The notes below the pieces were generated by a model. The model searched no databases. It had not been told where the DNA came from and worked only from the letters and a program-made list of their open reading frames with translations. Made by a program: the position numbers and the translations under genes. This document shows positions 46,815 through 55,700 of a DNA stretch of 64,000 bases, piece by piece. Each line of letters opens with the position of its first letter. Within the stretch, counting starts at the first letter, position 1. Origin of the DNA: Haloferax marinum (GTDB lineage Archaea; Halobacteriota; Halobacteria; Halobacteriales; Haloferacaceae); contig NZ_WKJQ01000001.1 in NCBI RefSeq assembly GCF_009674625.1, positions 1,302,001-1,366,000 of the forward strand, given 5' to 3'.

Positions 46815-46875
46815 TTCGAACCCATGACCACCCGGTTATGAGCCGAGCGCTCTGACCAGACTGAGCTAAGGGCCC
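46801..46875 (-). tRNA. tRNA with CAT anticodon, probably tRNA-Ile2 (intronless)
   Basis: 75 nt with a GGGCCC acceptor stem, T arm GGTTCGAACC and anticodon CAT in loop CTCATAA. Haloarchaeal elongator tRNA-Met is known to carry an intron, and the initiator begins AGCGGG; this gene has neither feature and its GGGCCC stem suits tRNA-Ile2, in which C34 is changed to agmatidine. Met identity cannot be excluded. The 3' end is the apparent att site. Confidence 0.85.
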
Positions 46876-46975
46876 TCGGTCGATTCTTTTCCGGCCGTCC
46901 TCTTATGTCTTATCAGAAGGCGTCGCCATCGAGGAGTCGAATCACAGTCGCTCACCGAGTGACTGAAGCGAAAAG

Positions 46976-47079
46976 CGCCGCCGCCAGGACTCGAACCTGG
47001 GACCACCTCGTGTCTGCGGACGGCAGCCGAAACTGCGGTCCCTAACAGCGAGGTGCTCTACCAACTGAGCTACGGCGGC
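46976..47079 (-). tRNA. tRNA-Asn(GTT) with 31-nt intron, copy 1
   Basis: Mature ends GCCGCCG/CGGCGGC with discriminator G. The anticodon loop CTGTTA is interrupted after position 37 by a 31-nt intron (47012-47042). The intron can pair GACCGCAG with CTGCCGTC around a TTTCGG loop, giving a bulge-helix-bulge substrate for the archaeal splicing endonuclease. Confidence 0.92.
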
Positions 47080-47207
47080 TCGCACTCGATTGTATCGAGA
47101 GCAGTTTGAAGTGAATTTCGCTTTGGACGAGGTGTCACCACTTCGGAATCGGGTCGTGCAGACGCTCGAATAACGGTACGACTCGAAGTCAGTGAAAGTG
47201 AGAGAAG

Positions 47208-47311
47208 CGCCGCCGCCAGGACTCGAACCTGGGACCACCTCGTGTCTGCGGACAGCAGCCGGGACTGCAATCCATAACAGCGAGGTGCTCTACCAACTGA
47301 GCTACGGCGGC
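47208..47311 (-). tRNA. tRNA-Asn(GTT) with 31-nt intron, copy 2
   Basis: Mature sequence identical to copy 1; the intron (47244-47274) has the same length but differs at several positions, with GATTGCAG facing CTGCTGTC. The differences keep the helix, so the fold is conserved while the loop is not. Tandem duplication. Confidence 0.92.
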
Positions 47312-47447
47312 TTTCGTCTGCATTGCTTCGTATTCGACGTTTCTTGATAGGGCTTTCGTTTTCACCCGACGGCTGGCAGATGCCAGCGACTGACGAGGTC
47401 ACCGCTGCACCGTCACGTTTTCGCCGGCAGGGGCGGAACCCACCTCC

Positions 47448-48812
47448 ATGACACACTCGGACCTCGACTCGGTCGTCGCCGCGGTCCGCGAGCGTATCGA
47501 CCCCGACGAAGAGGAACGTCGGGCGCTCGTCGACGCGGCGGCGGAACTAGAGTCACGCGTCCACGACGCCCTCGCGGACCTACCCGTCGACGCCGACGTG
47601 CTGCAAGTCGGCAGTACCGCCCGTGGCACGTGGCTCTCCGGTGACCGCGACATCGACCTCTTCGTCCGGTTTCCCGAGGACCTCTCGCGCGAGAAGCTGG
47701 CGGAGTACGGCCTCACCGTCGGCCACGCCGTGCTCCCCGATGGGCACGAAGAGTACGCCGAACACCCCTACGTCAAAGGCGACTACGAGGGCTTCGACGT
47801 GGACCTCGTCCCCTGCTACGACGTGCCCACAGCGCCCGACATCCGCTCGGCAGTCGACCGGACGCCCTTCCACAACACCTACCTCACCGAGCGCCTCGAC
47901 GACGACCTCGCGGCCGACGTGCGCGTGTTCAAACGCTTCTTGAAGGGAATCGGCGCCTACGGGAGCGACCTCCGAACAGAGGGCTTCTCGGGTTACCTCG
48001 CCGAACTGCTCGTCCTCGAATACGGCGGGTTCGAACCGCTGCTCCGCGCCGCCGCCGACTGGAAGCCACAGGTCGAGTTCGACCCCGAAGACCACGGAAC
48101 ACGGAGCTTCTCGGACCCACTCGTCGTCATCGACCCGACCGACCCCGAGCGAAACGTCGCCGCCGTCTGTTCGGCCGAGAACGTTGCCCGGCTCCAGCAT
48201 TACGCCCGCAGTCTCCTCTCGAACCCCCGCGAAGAACTGTTCTTCCTCGCCGACCCGCCGGCGCTGGATGCCGAGGGTATCTGCGACCACCTCGAACGCC
48301 GTGGGACGACGCCCGTCGCTATCGTCTTCACCGCGCCGGACCTCGTCGACGACCAACTCTATCCACAGCTTCGGAAGTCCCTCGACGGCGTCGCAGACGG
48401 ACTCGACCGTCGCGAGTTCGACGTGTTCAGGAAGGCGACGTTCGCGGCCGGCGACGCGGTGCTGTTCGTCGAACTCTCGGTCGCAGAACGCCCCCGAGTC
48501 GAGCGCCACGATGGGCCACCGGTCCACGTCAGAAACCACGCCGAAGGATTCTACGGTGCCTACGCCGACCACGGCGACGACCATTACGGCCCGTTCCTCG
48601 ATGGAGACCGGTTCGTCGTCGAACGACCACGTGAGTTCACGACGGCGACGGCGTTCCTCACGAGCGACGCGCTGTTCGACGTCGCACTCGGGAAACACGT
48701 CGAGTCGATGCTTCGAGAAGACGGCTACGAAGTTCTCGTCGGCGACGAGGTTGCGACGCTCGCCGACTCGTTCGGAGACGAGTTGGGTCGCTACTTCGAC
48801 CCGAGGCCGTGA
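47448..48812 (+). CDS. cca: CCA-adding tRNA nucleotidyltransferase (archaeal, class I)
   Basis: Adds CCA to tRNA 3' ends; 454 residues, normal length. The class I nucleotidyltransferase signature GSTARGTWLSGDRDIDLF (about residues 55-72) has the metal Asp pair, and the later Asp is in YEGFDVDLVPCYDV. The head, neck, body and tail regions are all present. It converges on the histone deacetylase gene with a 22-base overlap at the 3' ends. Needed here because none of the six tRNA genes encodes CCA. Confidence 0.95.
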   Translation: MTHSDLDSVVAAVRERIDPDEEERRALVDAAAELESRVHDALADLPVDADVLQVGSTARGTWLSGDRDIDLFVRFPEDLSREKLAEYGLTVGHAVLPDGHEEYAEHPYVKGDYEGFDVDLVPCYDVPTAPDIRSAVDRTPFHNTYLTERLDDDLAADVRVFKRFLKGIGAYGSDLRTEGFSGYLAELLVLEYGGFEPLLRAAADWKPQVEFDPEDHGTRSFSDPLVVIDPTDPERNVAAVCSAENVARLQHYARSLLSNPREELFFLADPPALDAEGICDHLERRGTTPVAIVFTAPDLVDDQLYPQLRKSLDGVADGLDRREFDVFRKATFAAGDAVLFVELSVAERPRVERHDGPPVHVRNHAEGFYGAYADHGDDHYGPFLDGDRFVVERPREFTTATAFLTSDALFDVALGKHVESMLREDGYEVLVGDEVATLADSFGDELGRYFDPRP

Positions 48813-49804
48813 ACGTCTCGAATCTCGTCGACGAGTTCGACGTTCTTCTGGTCGGGTTCTTCGTCGGGGTCCATCGCGAGTCGGCCGTCGAACGTCTCGT
48901 GGACGATTGCGACGCCTTCTGACAACGTATCGAGGCCGTACCCACCTTCGAGAACGAACGAGAGCGCGGTGTCTGTCTCCTCGCAGATGTCACGGACACG
49001 CTCGGTGAGCATCGCGTACCCCTCCGTCGAGACGCGCATCCGGGAGATTGGGTCGTGTCGGTGGGCGTCGAATCCGGCGCTCACGATGAACAGGTCTGGG
49101 TCGAACTGCTCGACTGCGGGGCCAATCGTCTCTTCGAACGCGTAGACGTAGTCGGCGTCGCCCGCACCTGCCCGGAGTGGAACGTTGAGGTTCGTCCCCT
49201 CCGCGTCGCCCGTGCCGGTCTCTTCGACTTCGCCCGTTCCGGGGTAGAGTCCGTCTTCGTGAATCGAGGCGTAGAACACGTCCTCACGGTCGTAGAAGAT
49301 GTCCTGTGTTCCGTTTCCGTGGTGGACGTCCCAGTCGAAGATGGCGACGCGCTCGGCGAGTCCATCGTCGATGACCGCCTGCGCGGCAACGGCGGCGTTG
49401 TTGAAGAAACAAAAGCCCATGGCGTCGTCTTCGACGGCGTGGTGTCCCGGTGGGCGGCCGAGTGAGAACGGCGTGTCGCGTCCGTTCTTCCCGTCGAGGG
49501 CCGAGCGTGCGGCCCACTCTGCGAGACCAGCAGACGCGAGTGCGGCGACCCACGACGCCTCGACGGCGACCGTGTCGGGGTCCCAGTTGCCCCCACCGCG
49601 CTGGCAGAACGATTCGAAATCGTCGACGTAGTCGGTGTCGTGGACGGCGGCGACCGTCGATTTGTCGGTCGGGGGTGCTTCGATGTATTCGACGCCGTGG
49701 CGTTTCGCCAGTCCTCGTCGAATCGCGCGGAGGCGGTCCGCAGTCTCTGGATGTCGCGGCCCAGTATCGTGCTCGAGACATGCCTCACTGTAGCCGAAGC
49801 GCAT
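48791..49804 (-). CDS. hdaI: histone deacetylase family protein HdaI-like
   Basis: Zinc-dependent deacetylase of 337 residues. Catalytic HH in RPPGHHAVEDD, zinc ligands Asp and His in DWDVHHGNGTQ and Asp in GFDAHRHDP, with the Tyr loop FVLEGGYGLDTL. It would remove acetyl groups from lysines, or acetyl-polyamines. The start codon overlaps the histone stop by one base (TAATG), so histone and deacetylase are translated from one message. Confidence 0.93.
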   Translation of the reverse strand: MRFGYSEACLEHDTGPRHPETADRLRAIRRGLAKRHGVEYIEAPPTDKSTVAAVHDTDYVDDFESFCQRGGGNWDPDTVAVEASWVAALASAGLAEWAARSALDGKNGRDTPFSLGRPPGHHAVEDDAMGFCFFNNAAVAAQAVIDDGLAERVAIFDWDVHHGNGTQDIFYDREDVFYASIHEDGLYPGTGEVEETGTGDAEGTNLNVPLRAGAGDADYVYAFEETIGPAVEQFDPDLFIVSAGFDAHRHDPISRMRVSTEGYAMLTERVRDICEETDTALSFVLEGGYGLDTLSEGVAIVHETFDGRLAMDPDEEPDQKNVELVDEIRDVHGLGSK

Positions 49805-50235
49805 TATTCGAACAGGGAGAAGTAGGTCTCGATATCCTCGGCTTGGACCGTCCGCCGGTCGGCGTGGTGAGCGAGTTTGACCGCCGCACTCGCCACGTTG
49901 TTGGCGTAGTCTTCGAGGATATCGGCCAGAGCGATTCGCGCGTCCATCGCGACGCGGTAACGGTCGTCGATTTGGAGCCGTGCGATACGGTCGATGGGTG
50001 CGACGGGGAGGTAGAGGTCGTCTCGGTCGACGACCTGCTGGACGCCGAAGTCTTCGGCCATCAACGTCTTGCGACCGTCCGCAGTCGCCCGTTCGGCGGC
50101 GTCGATCGCCAACTCGGAACCGCGCTCTTGAATCCGGCGAGCGAGTTCCTCGGCCGCACCCGCACTCACCCGTAGGTCACCCGCGTTCTGCCGGATAATC
50201 GCGTCTACCGGGGCGAACGGTAGCTCGACACTCAT
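49804..50235 (-). CDS. hstA: archaeal histone, double histone-fold (HstA)
   Basis: A 143-residue protein holding two fused histone folds: LPFAPVDAIIRQNAGDLRVS and LPVAPIDRIARLQIDDRYRV begin the two repeats, each ending in a LMAEDFGV/VQAEDIETY helix. Fused tandem folds are typical of halophiles. The acidic character is halophilic. A TATA-like GGATTATACG lies 25-30 bases upstream of ATG 50235. Followed directly by the deacetylase gene. Confidence 0.95.
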   Translation of the reverse strand: MSVELPFAPVDAIIRQNAGDLRVSAGAAEELARRIQERGSELAIDAAERATADGRKTLMAEDFGVQQVVDRDDLYLPVAPIDRIARLQIDDRYRVAMDARIALADILEDYANNVASAAVKLAHHADRRTVQAEDIETYFSLFE

Positions 50236-50370
50236 ACCCACATATCGGGTCCGTCCGGCGTATAATCCTTTCCGTCGCGGCGGCTTCTGGATTTTATCCA
50301 AACCGCGTCGCTGGATACCCGTCTGATTCGGCGACACACAGCCCGTCCTGTGTGACTCGCGTGTCGTCGG

Positions 50371-51813
50371 TTATCGCTTCGCGCCGGTGTGAACTTCGAC
50401 GGAGTCTGCGGTGATGCGGCCGTCAGTCTCGGTTCCGTTGACGGTCACGTCGTCGCCGAGTCCGAGTTCGGCGTCGGTCTCGACCGTCTTGGTCTGCGTG
50501 CCGTCGTCGAGGATGACCGGGTTGCCGGCTTGAACGACCGTTCCCGTGAACTCGACCGCTTCACCGTCGGCACTCGACGCGGACGTCTCCGCAGTTGTAC
50601 CACTGGATTCGGTGGACTTCGACGAGGCGTTCTCACCGGAGAACGCACCGAGGCCCTGGTCGCTCGTCGAACCCGACGTGTCGTCGGTGGTCCCACTCGC
50701 GCCGTCGGGAGCGTCGTCCATGACCGTCACAGACGACCGCCAACCAGCAGAGGCTTCCAAGTCGTCCTGCCAGCCATCTTTGATTTGGACGTCGGTGACG
50801 ACGACGTAATCCGCGAGGTCGACGTCGGTGTCGGCTTTCTCGCCCCAGAGTGCGACGCGGATGTCACCGGTGTCGTCTTTCACGCGGATGTTCCGGACCT
50901 GACCTTGCGACCCGTCGTCTCGGTCGAACGTCCGTTTGCCGTCTGCTTCGATGACGCCACCTGCGATGTCGACCGTCTGGCCGATTTCGAGGCTGGCGAT
51001 ATCCGTCGTCTCGGGGACGTACTCGATAGACTCGTCGATGACCTCGACGGCACCGCGCGACCCGACGTGGAGTTCGAGGGAGCCATCTCGCTCGCGGACG
51101 TATCCATCGACGACTTCGACGGACACGCCGGGTTCGAGTTCCTCCGCGAGGTCCGCTCGTTCGTCCCAGAGCGTGACGCGGATGCGGCCCGTCGAGTCAC
51201 CGAGCGAGAGGTTCGAGACACGGCCTTCGGTGCCGTCGTCGCGGTCGAACGTCCGGACGTCGCCCGTATCGAGGAGTTTCCCTTTGAGGTTCACGTCCGA
51301 CAGACCCAACGCGAGGTCTTCGACGCGGTAACTGTCGAGAATCTGGACGTCGACCTCGGCCTCGATGTCCTCTTCGACCTTGCTGGCGCTGACTTCGACG
51401 CCGTTGTAGCCGTCTTTCGGCCGGCCAGCGATACGGAGGACCGTCCCGACTTCGAGGTTCTCTTCGGCACCCGCGGCCATCTGGTCCCACAACGAGACGC
51501 GAATCTGGCCCGTTTCGTCCGCGACTTCGATGTTGAGGACGCGCCCGTCTTCGTCTTCGCCGTCGCGTTCGAAGGTCCGAATCTCGCCGATGCTGACGAC
51601 CTTGGCGAGGAACTTCACGTCCTCCATGCCGGGTTCGATGTCGGCGATTCCGTTGACCTCCTCGTCGCGGAGTTCGTGGGCGATGAGCATCGCTGCGGTC
51701 TCTTCGTCCGCGAGACCACCCATCTGTTCGACCTTGTCTTTCACCGCGGCCTCGAACTTCTCGAATTCGACGTCTGTGTCGAGGTCCTCGTAGACGTCTT
51801 CGATGACGCCCAT
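50371..51813 (-). CDS. rpa2: single-stranded DNA-binding protein, RPA family (Rpa2-like)
   Basis: A 480-residue ssDNA-binding protein. An N-terminal helical region (about 1-60) is followed by three OB folds at about 65-165, 175-270 and 275-365, each with the conserved E/D-x-G-R-V-x-N and IRVxLWxxxA pattern. A Ser/Thr-rich linker leads to a small C-terminal beta domain (about 420-475). No zinc finger, which fits the Rpa2 type. It acts in replication and repair. The histone gene follows after 135 bases on the same strand. Confidence 0.9.
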   Translation of the reverse strand: MGVIEDVYEDLDTDVEFEKFEAAVKDKVEQMGGLADEETAAMLIAHELRDEEVNGIADIEPGMEDVKFLAKVVSIGEIRTFERDGEDEDGRVLNIEVADETGQIRVSLWDQMAAGAEENLEVGTVLRIAGRPKDGYNGVEVSASKVEEDIEAEVDVQILDSYRVEDLALGLSDVNLKGKLLDTGDVRTFDRDDGTEGRVSNLSLGDSTGRIRVTLWDERADLAEELEPGVSVEVVDGYVRERDGSLELHVGSRGAVEVIDESIEYVPETTDIASLEIGQTVDIAGGVIEADGKRTFDRDDGSQGQVRNIRVKDDTGDIRVALWGEKADTDVDLADYVVVTDVQIKDGWQDDLEASAGWRSSVTVMDDAPDGASGTTDDTSGSTSDQGLGAFSGENASSKSTESSGTTAETSASSADGEAVEFTGTVVQAGNPVILDDGTQTKTVETDAELGLGDDVTVNGTETDGRITADSVEVHTGAKR

Positions 51814-52046
51814 CAGACGTCACCCCCCTGTCCACTGTCCGCACGTCGCCGCAGACCACACGTCGTACTCATTCTAGCGTCGAACAGGGAAGGGCGGCGC
51901 TTAAGCGTTGTTTTCCTCGTGGTTTGTACGGTGGAGCAGTGACCCGAATCAGACGGCATACCGAGTGGTGGCCTCGGCATCACGTAAGAACCTTCGCGGC
52001 GGTATCGAGACGGTCGAGGGCGTGAACCACGCTTCGAAATCAGGAC

Positions 52047-52535
52047 TCATATCTCGCGTTCTGCGACCGTCCGGGTCCCGTTCGCGTCGTCGTGGACGAC
52101 GACGACACGTCGAGGGAGTTGGTACTCGAACCGAAGTTCCACTCGATAGCCGAGCGCAACGAGCGCCTGTGTACACGCTTCGTCAGGGGAGACGTCTTCG
52201 ACAGTCTCGGTTGTGACGCTGGCAGTGTCCGAGTCGGTGTCGTAGTCAGCGGCCGCGAGGCGGAGCACCGAACACCCAGTCGGTCCCCAGAGACACCCGT
52301 CGATGGGGACGACACCGTCGGTGGCAGTGTGGATGGTCGCCTGTCCCTCAGTCGGGCAGTTCTCCGCCGATTCCGGGGAGAGCGACCGTTCGACCAACAC
52401 GGGGAAACTTGGTGTCGGTTCTGTCGTCTTCGCCGTCGTCGTCTGCTCGTCGTCGGCGTCTCCGTCGTCGGCCGCACATCCCGCGAGCGAGACGCACAAG
52501 CCAGCGACTCCAGCGAGGATGGCGCGTCGATTCAC
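52047..52535 (-). CDS. Tat-dependent lipoprotein, unknown
   Basis: A 162-residue protein from GTG 52535: VNRRAILAGVAGLCVSLAGC gives a twin-arginine signal plus a lipobox (SLAGC). After a DE/Thr-rich linker comes a small domain with four Cys residues. The longer frame to 52712 is rejected because a TTTTTGCGG box lies 25-30 bases upstream of the GTG and the extension would cross it. Function unknown. Confidence 0.72.
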   Translation of the reverse strand: MNRRAILAGVAGLCVSLAGCAADDGDADDEQTTTAKTTEPTPSFPVLVERSLSPESAENCPTEGQATIHTATDGVVPIDGCLWGPTGCSVLRLAAADYDTDSDTASVTTETVEDVSPDEACTQALVALGYRVELRFEYQLPRRVVVVHDDANGTRTVAEREI

Positions 52536-52716
52536 TGTCGGGGGTACGACACGTCCGCAAAAAGTCCTTGCGTCGAGGTGGTCACACCCGGCCGAAACAC
52601 TCGCCTCGGTCGGTCGTCTCGTACTCCGTCCCCGTGCCGTGGTCCCGCGGTTCACTGAGAGTTCACATCGTAACCGTCTTAAGTAACCACCCAGTACCTG
52701 TGAGTGCAGCAAGACA

Positions 52717-52789
52717 GTCCTGATAGGGTAGTGGACTATCCTCCTGGCTTGCGGAGCCAGGGACCGGAGTTCAAATCTCCGTCAGGACG
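52717..52789 (+). tRNA. tRNA-Arg(GCG)
   Basis: 73 nt; acceptor GTCCTGA/TCAGGAC with discriminator G; loop TTGCGGA gives anticodon GCG; T arm GGAGTTCAAATCTCC. CCA not encoded. Its last four bases begin a 48-bp direct repeat. Confidence 0.9.
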
Positions 52790-52833
52790 TTTCTCTTCAG
52801 AACCCAACCTTCGAGAGCCCTCCGTGGCTCTCG
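52786..52833. repeat. 48-bp perfect direct repeat, copy 1 (overlaps tRNA-Arg 3' end)
   Basis: Begins GACGTTTCTCTTCAG and ends CCGTGGCTCTCG; identical to 52993-53040. The first four bases are the tRNA end. The arrangement suggests an att duplication or a local duplication. Confidence 0.85.
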
Positions 52834-53196
52834 ATTCGTTCTGTATGTGTACGGACTCCAAGGAGATTTGAATAGGGAGCAAATCTCTGATTTGCGAGTG
52901 GATTCCCGCGAGTCCACGAGCGGGAGTTCGTGAGGCGTGAAGCGTCTCACGGTGTTCAGATATCCGTTAGAGCACCCACTACGTTCAGCCCTGACGTTTC
53001 TCTTCAGAACCCAACCTTCGAGAGCCCTCCGTGGCTCTCGGTCTGTTCGGTGTGACCACCCCAGAGAACCCTCTCTGTCTCGGGGGCACGGGCGCTCGAT
53101 TTCTCTGTCGGTAAAAACCAGTATCGACGAGACTACCGCTGACACACAACACTGACCGACCGGCGTCGTCACTCAGAGCCAGTCGAAAATGTGAGT
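52790..53196. other. 407-base gap downstream of tRNA-Arg
   Basis: Contains the two 48-bp direct repeats and 159 bases between them, with no coding signal. The minus-strand open frame across the repeats encodes the same peptide twice, as expected from the duplication, and is not a credible gene. Confidence 0.7.
52993..53040. repeat. 48-bp perfect direct repeat, copy 2
   Basis: Exact copy of 52786-52833, 207 bases downstream. No integrase or tRNA body here. Confidence 0.85.
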
Positions 53197-53415
53197 TTAG
53201 GCCTCGTCGTACGGGGGTTCGGGCCCAAAGGTCTCGTCGTCCTGTCGAGGGACAGTCGAGGGTGTCCTGGCACTGCGTGGCCGGGGACGTGGAGGCACCT
53301 CGGACCGAGGAGCGACAGCCCAGGCTTCGTGGCAATCTGGACAGTAATTGCCTTTGTACATCCGGGTGAACATGTAGTTGTCACCACAGCGGATACACAC
53401 GGGAGACTGAGTCAT
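53197..53415 (-). CDS. zinc-finger microprotein (72 aa)
   Basis: A 72-residue protein: CIRC at 7-10 and CPDC at 25-28, a four-Cys zinc ribbon, then a Pro/Arg-rich disordered tail. The ATG at 53415 is preferred; the 16-residue extension to 53463 is low complexity. Related haloarchaeal zinc-finger microproteins are common. Function unknown. Confidence 0.74.
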   Translation of the reverse strand: MTQSPVCIRCGDNYMFTRMYKGNYCPDCHEAWAVAPRSEVPPRPRPRSARTPSTVPRQDDETFGPEPPYDEA

Positions 53416-53725
53416 CGTTCGAAACCTCGGTCGAGGGTTGAGTGGGCGTTCATGTGCTATCACACCACATATGTCGCCGAGACGGATAAGTATGACCTCA
53501 ATTTACAGGGTAATCCCCACACGGCACAGAGTTATCGCTATACTAACCACTACCGCGTAGACGTGACCAAACAGTGACACTGAGTCGGGGTGGGTGTGTC
53601 AAACGTGGCAGATTTCGAATATCGTCGCGAATAGTATCTGTTTTCGAGTGAAGTTCAACCGCAGATTCTGACGCGGTGGCGCGGTGGATGCGGACGTTTT
53701 TACGCGACAACGGCCCACTACGCCC

Positions 53726-54343
53726 ATGGACGACTCGCTTCGGGCCGGTGTCGCCATCTACAACGCCGGGTCGTATCGGGCGGCCCACGGCGCGTGGGAA
53801 TCGACGTGGCTGGACCTCGAAGACGGGAGTGACGACGAGCGGTTCCTCCACGGACTCATCCAGTTTACTGCCGCCGTTCACCACGCCCGCGAGGGAAACC
53901 ACTCCGGTGCGACCGGACTGGCCGAGAGCGCCCAGGGGTATCTCGATGGCCTTCCAGACACCTACCGGGGCGTCGAACTCGACGGGGTTCGCGCGTATCT
54001 CGCGCAACTCGAATCCGACCCCGACGTGGCCGTTCGAGACGACCCACTCGAACTTCGTGTCGACGGCCACGTGGTCACACCCGACGAACTCGATTTCGAC
54101 GCGATCGCCGTCGCCGCCGAGGTGCTCGCAGAGGAGTTAGACGGATACGACGAGGCAATCGTCGCGGACGCGGTCGCGTACGCCCGCGAAGAAGTCGCCG
54201 ACGGGACACAGACACAGTTCACGGCGATGGTGTTCGACTTCGTGCAAAACGAGGTTCAGCGCGGACTCGTCTATCAGCGAATGGGAGAACACGTCCGATT
54301 GCGGCGGCGGCGAAAAGACGACGTCAGTGGGCTGTTCGAGTAG
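53726..54343 (+). CDS. DUF309 family protein
   Basis: A 205-residue cytoplasmic protein. The motif YNAGSYRAAHGAWESTWLDL (about residues 10-29) is the DUF309 signature (Tyr/His/Glu/Trp). A helical bundle with an Ala/Asp-rich C-terminal extension follows. Function unknown. It lies 18 bases before the convergent azf stop. Confidence 0.84.
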   Translation: MDDSLRAGVAIYNAGSYRAAHGAWESTWLDLEDGSDDERFLHGLIQFTAAVHHAREGNHSGATGLAESAQGYLDGLPDTYRGVELDGVRAYLAQLESDPDVAVRDDPLELRVDGHVVTPDELDFDAIAVAAEVLAEELDGYDEAIVADAVAYAREEVADGTQTQFTAMVFDFVQNEVQRGLVYQRMGEHVRLRRRRKDDVSGLFE

Positions 54344-54361
54344 TCAAAAATCGACGCAGGT

Positions 54362-55150
54362 TCAGACTTCGTCGAGCGGTTCGCCCTCGAACGTATACTC
54401 GGCAGAGTTGTCGACTGGGTCGTAACCGAGCACGTCGCGGGCGCGGTCGATAGAGTAGTACTTTCGGTCGTTGTTGGAGATGCCGTAGACGATTTCGAAG
54501 TCGTAGTCGGCCTCGACACAACACTCGAAGAGATGTGCACAGTCGCGATACGAGAGCCACATCGCCTGTCCACGTTCGTACTCTTTGGGCGGGTGGTGTT
54601 GCGTGAGATTGCCGATACGGACGTTGACGACAGAGATGTCGTGGTGGTCGTGGTAGTACCGACCGAGCGTCTCACCGGTGGCCTTACTCACACCGTAGAG
54701 GTTGCTGGGGCGAGGGAGTTCGGTTCCATCCAGACGGAACTCGTGGTGAGAGCGGTACATGTCCGGAGTGCGCTCTTCGGTTTCGTACGCGCCGACAGCG
54801 TGGTTCGACGACGCGAAGGCGAACTTCTCGACACCCGCCTCGACCGCCGCTTCGTACATCTTCTGGGTACCGTCGATGTTGTTCCGGAGGACGCTATTCC
54901 ACGGTGCCTCTGGGCGGGGGTCACCGGCGAGGTGGATGACCGCGTAGACGCCTTCCATCGCGTTCTTCACGGCAGTTTCGTCGGTGATATCCGCCACGTA
55001 CACGTCCGTCGGGTCGACGGAGTCAGGAATCTTCTCGTCGGGTAATGGCTCGCGGTCTAACAGCCGCCAGTCGTAGGCGTCGCCGATGTGACCCAGTATC
55101 GCCTGGCCGACGCGCCCGCCAGCCCCCGTAAGCAAAACCGGCTGGTCCAT
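54362..55150 (-). CDS. azf: NAD-dependent glucose-6-phosphate dehydrogenase Azf
   Basis: Extended short-chain dehydrogenase of 262 residues, the exact length of Haloferax Azf. The Rossmann motif GAGGRVG is at 7-13 (LLTGAGGRVGQAILGHI). The catalytic Tyr/Lys are in LYGVSKATGETLG, with FASSNHAVGAYE upstream. It oxidises glucose-6-phosphate in the oxidative pentose phosphate route of haloarchaea, using NAD. The ATG at 55150 is preferred; the longer frame to 55303 enters the promoter of the divergent mptD gene. Confidence 0.93.
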   Translation of the reverse strand: MDQPVLLTGAGGRVGQAILGHIGDAYDWRLLDREPLPDEKIPDSVDPTDVYVADITDETAVKNAMEGVYAVIHLAGDPRPEAPWNSVLRNNIDGTQKMYEAAVEAGVEKFAFASSNHAVGAYETEERTPDMYRSHHEFRLDGTELPRPSNLYGVSKATGETLGRYYHDHHDISVVNVRIGNLTQHHPPKEYERGQAMWLSYRDCAHLFECCVEADYDFEIVYGISNNDRKYYSIDRARDVLGYDPVDNSAEYTFEGEPLDEV

Positions 55151-55250
55151 TCGGTTCAACGTCCGCCGAGGGAGGCTAAGTAAGGACCGGTTCGCGCCTG
55201 CAAACACGTTCAACCGGCGAACTTTAGCCGCGAACGACATATCACTCGGC

Positions 55251-55592
55251 ATGGTCACCGACCCACAGACGGCCTGCTTCGAGGCAGGCATCAAGTTCGG
55301 CACGCTCTACCACCAGTTCGCGGGGACGCCCGTCTCGCCGGCCAGTGCACGCAGTCTCGAACGCGCGATGGCAGAGGCCATCGAGAACCAACCGTACTGC
55401 GAGTCCGTCTCGGTCGACATCCTCGACGACGAACTCGACGCAGAACTCGCAGACTCGGCGGCCGACTACACCGAACTCACGGGTCGGTTCATGGAAGTCG
55501 AGATGCGAATCGAGTACGAAGGCGTCACGGTCGACACGCGAATGGAGATGGAAGACGGCTACCCGTTGATGAAACTCGTCTCGGTCGAGTGA
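55251..55592 (+). CDS. mptD: dihydroneopterin aldolase, MptD family
   Basis: A 113-residue cytoplasmic enzyme of the archaeal MptD type (DUF372). It cleaves dihydroneopterin to 6-hydroxymethyl-dihydropterin for folate or methanopterin synthesis. The N-terminal FEAGIKFGTLYHQFAGTPVS with its Glu and His is the family signature. No other pterin gene in the window. The start lies 100 bases from the divergent azf. Confidence 0.78.
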   Translation: MVTDPQTACFEAGIKFGTLYHQFAGTPVSPASARSLERAMAEAIENQPYCESVSVDILDDELDAELADSAADYTELTGRFMEVEMRIEYEGVTVDTRMEMEDGYPLMKLVSVE

Positions 55593-55700
55593 GGGTAGTC
55601 CATCCGACGCGAGAAATCGGCCTCGACTCCCACCGAGTCGCGCGATTTCACTTTCACTTTCGGGGTCGTTTTTAAACCCCCACGTGCCGAACGTGTTGGC

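Noticed and set aside
52771..53172. Minus-strand open frame of 133 codons downstream of tRNA-Arg
   Set aside because: It overlaps the tRNA end and encodes the same peptide twice only because of the 48-bp duplication; codon use is poor.
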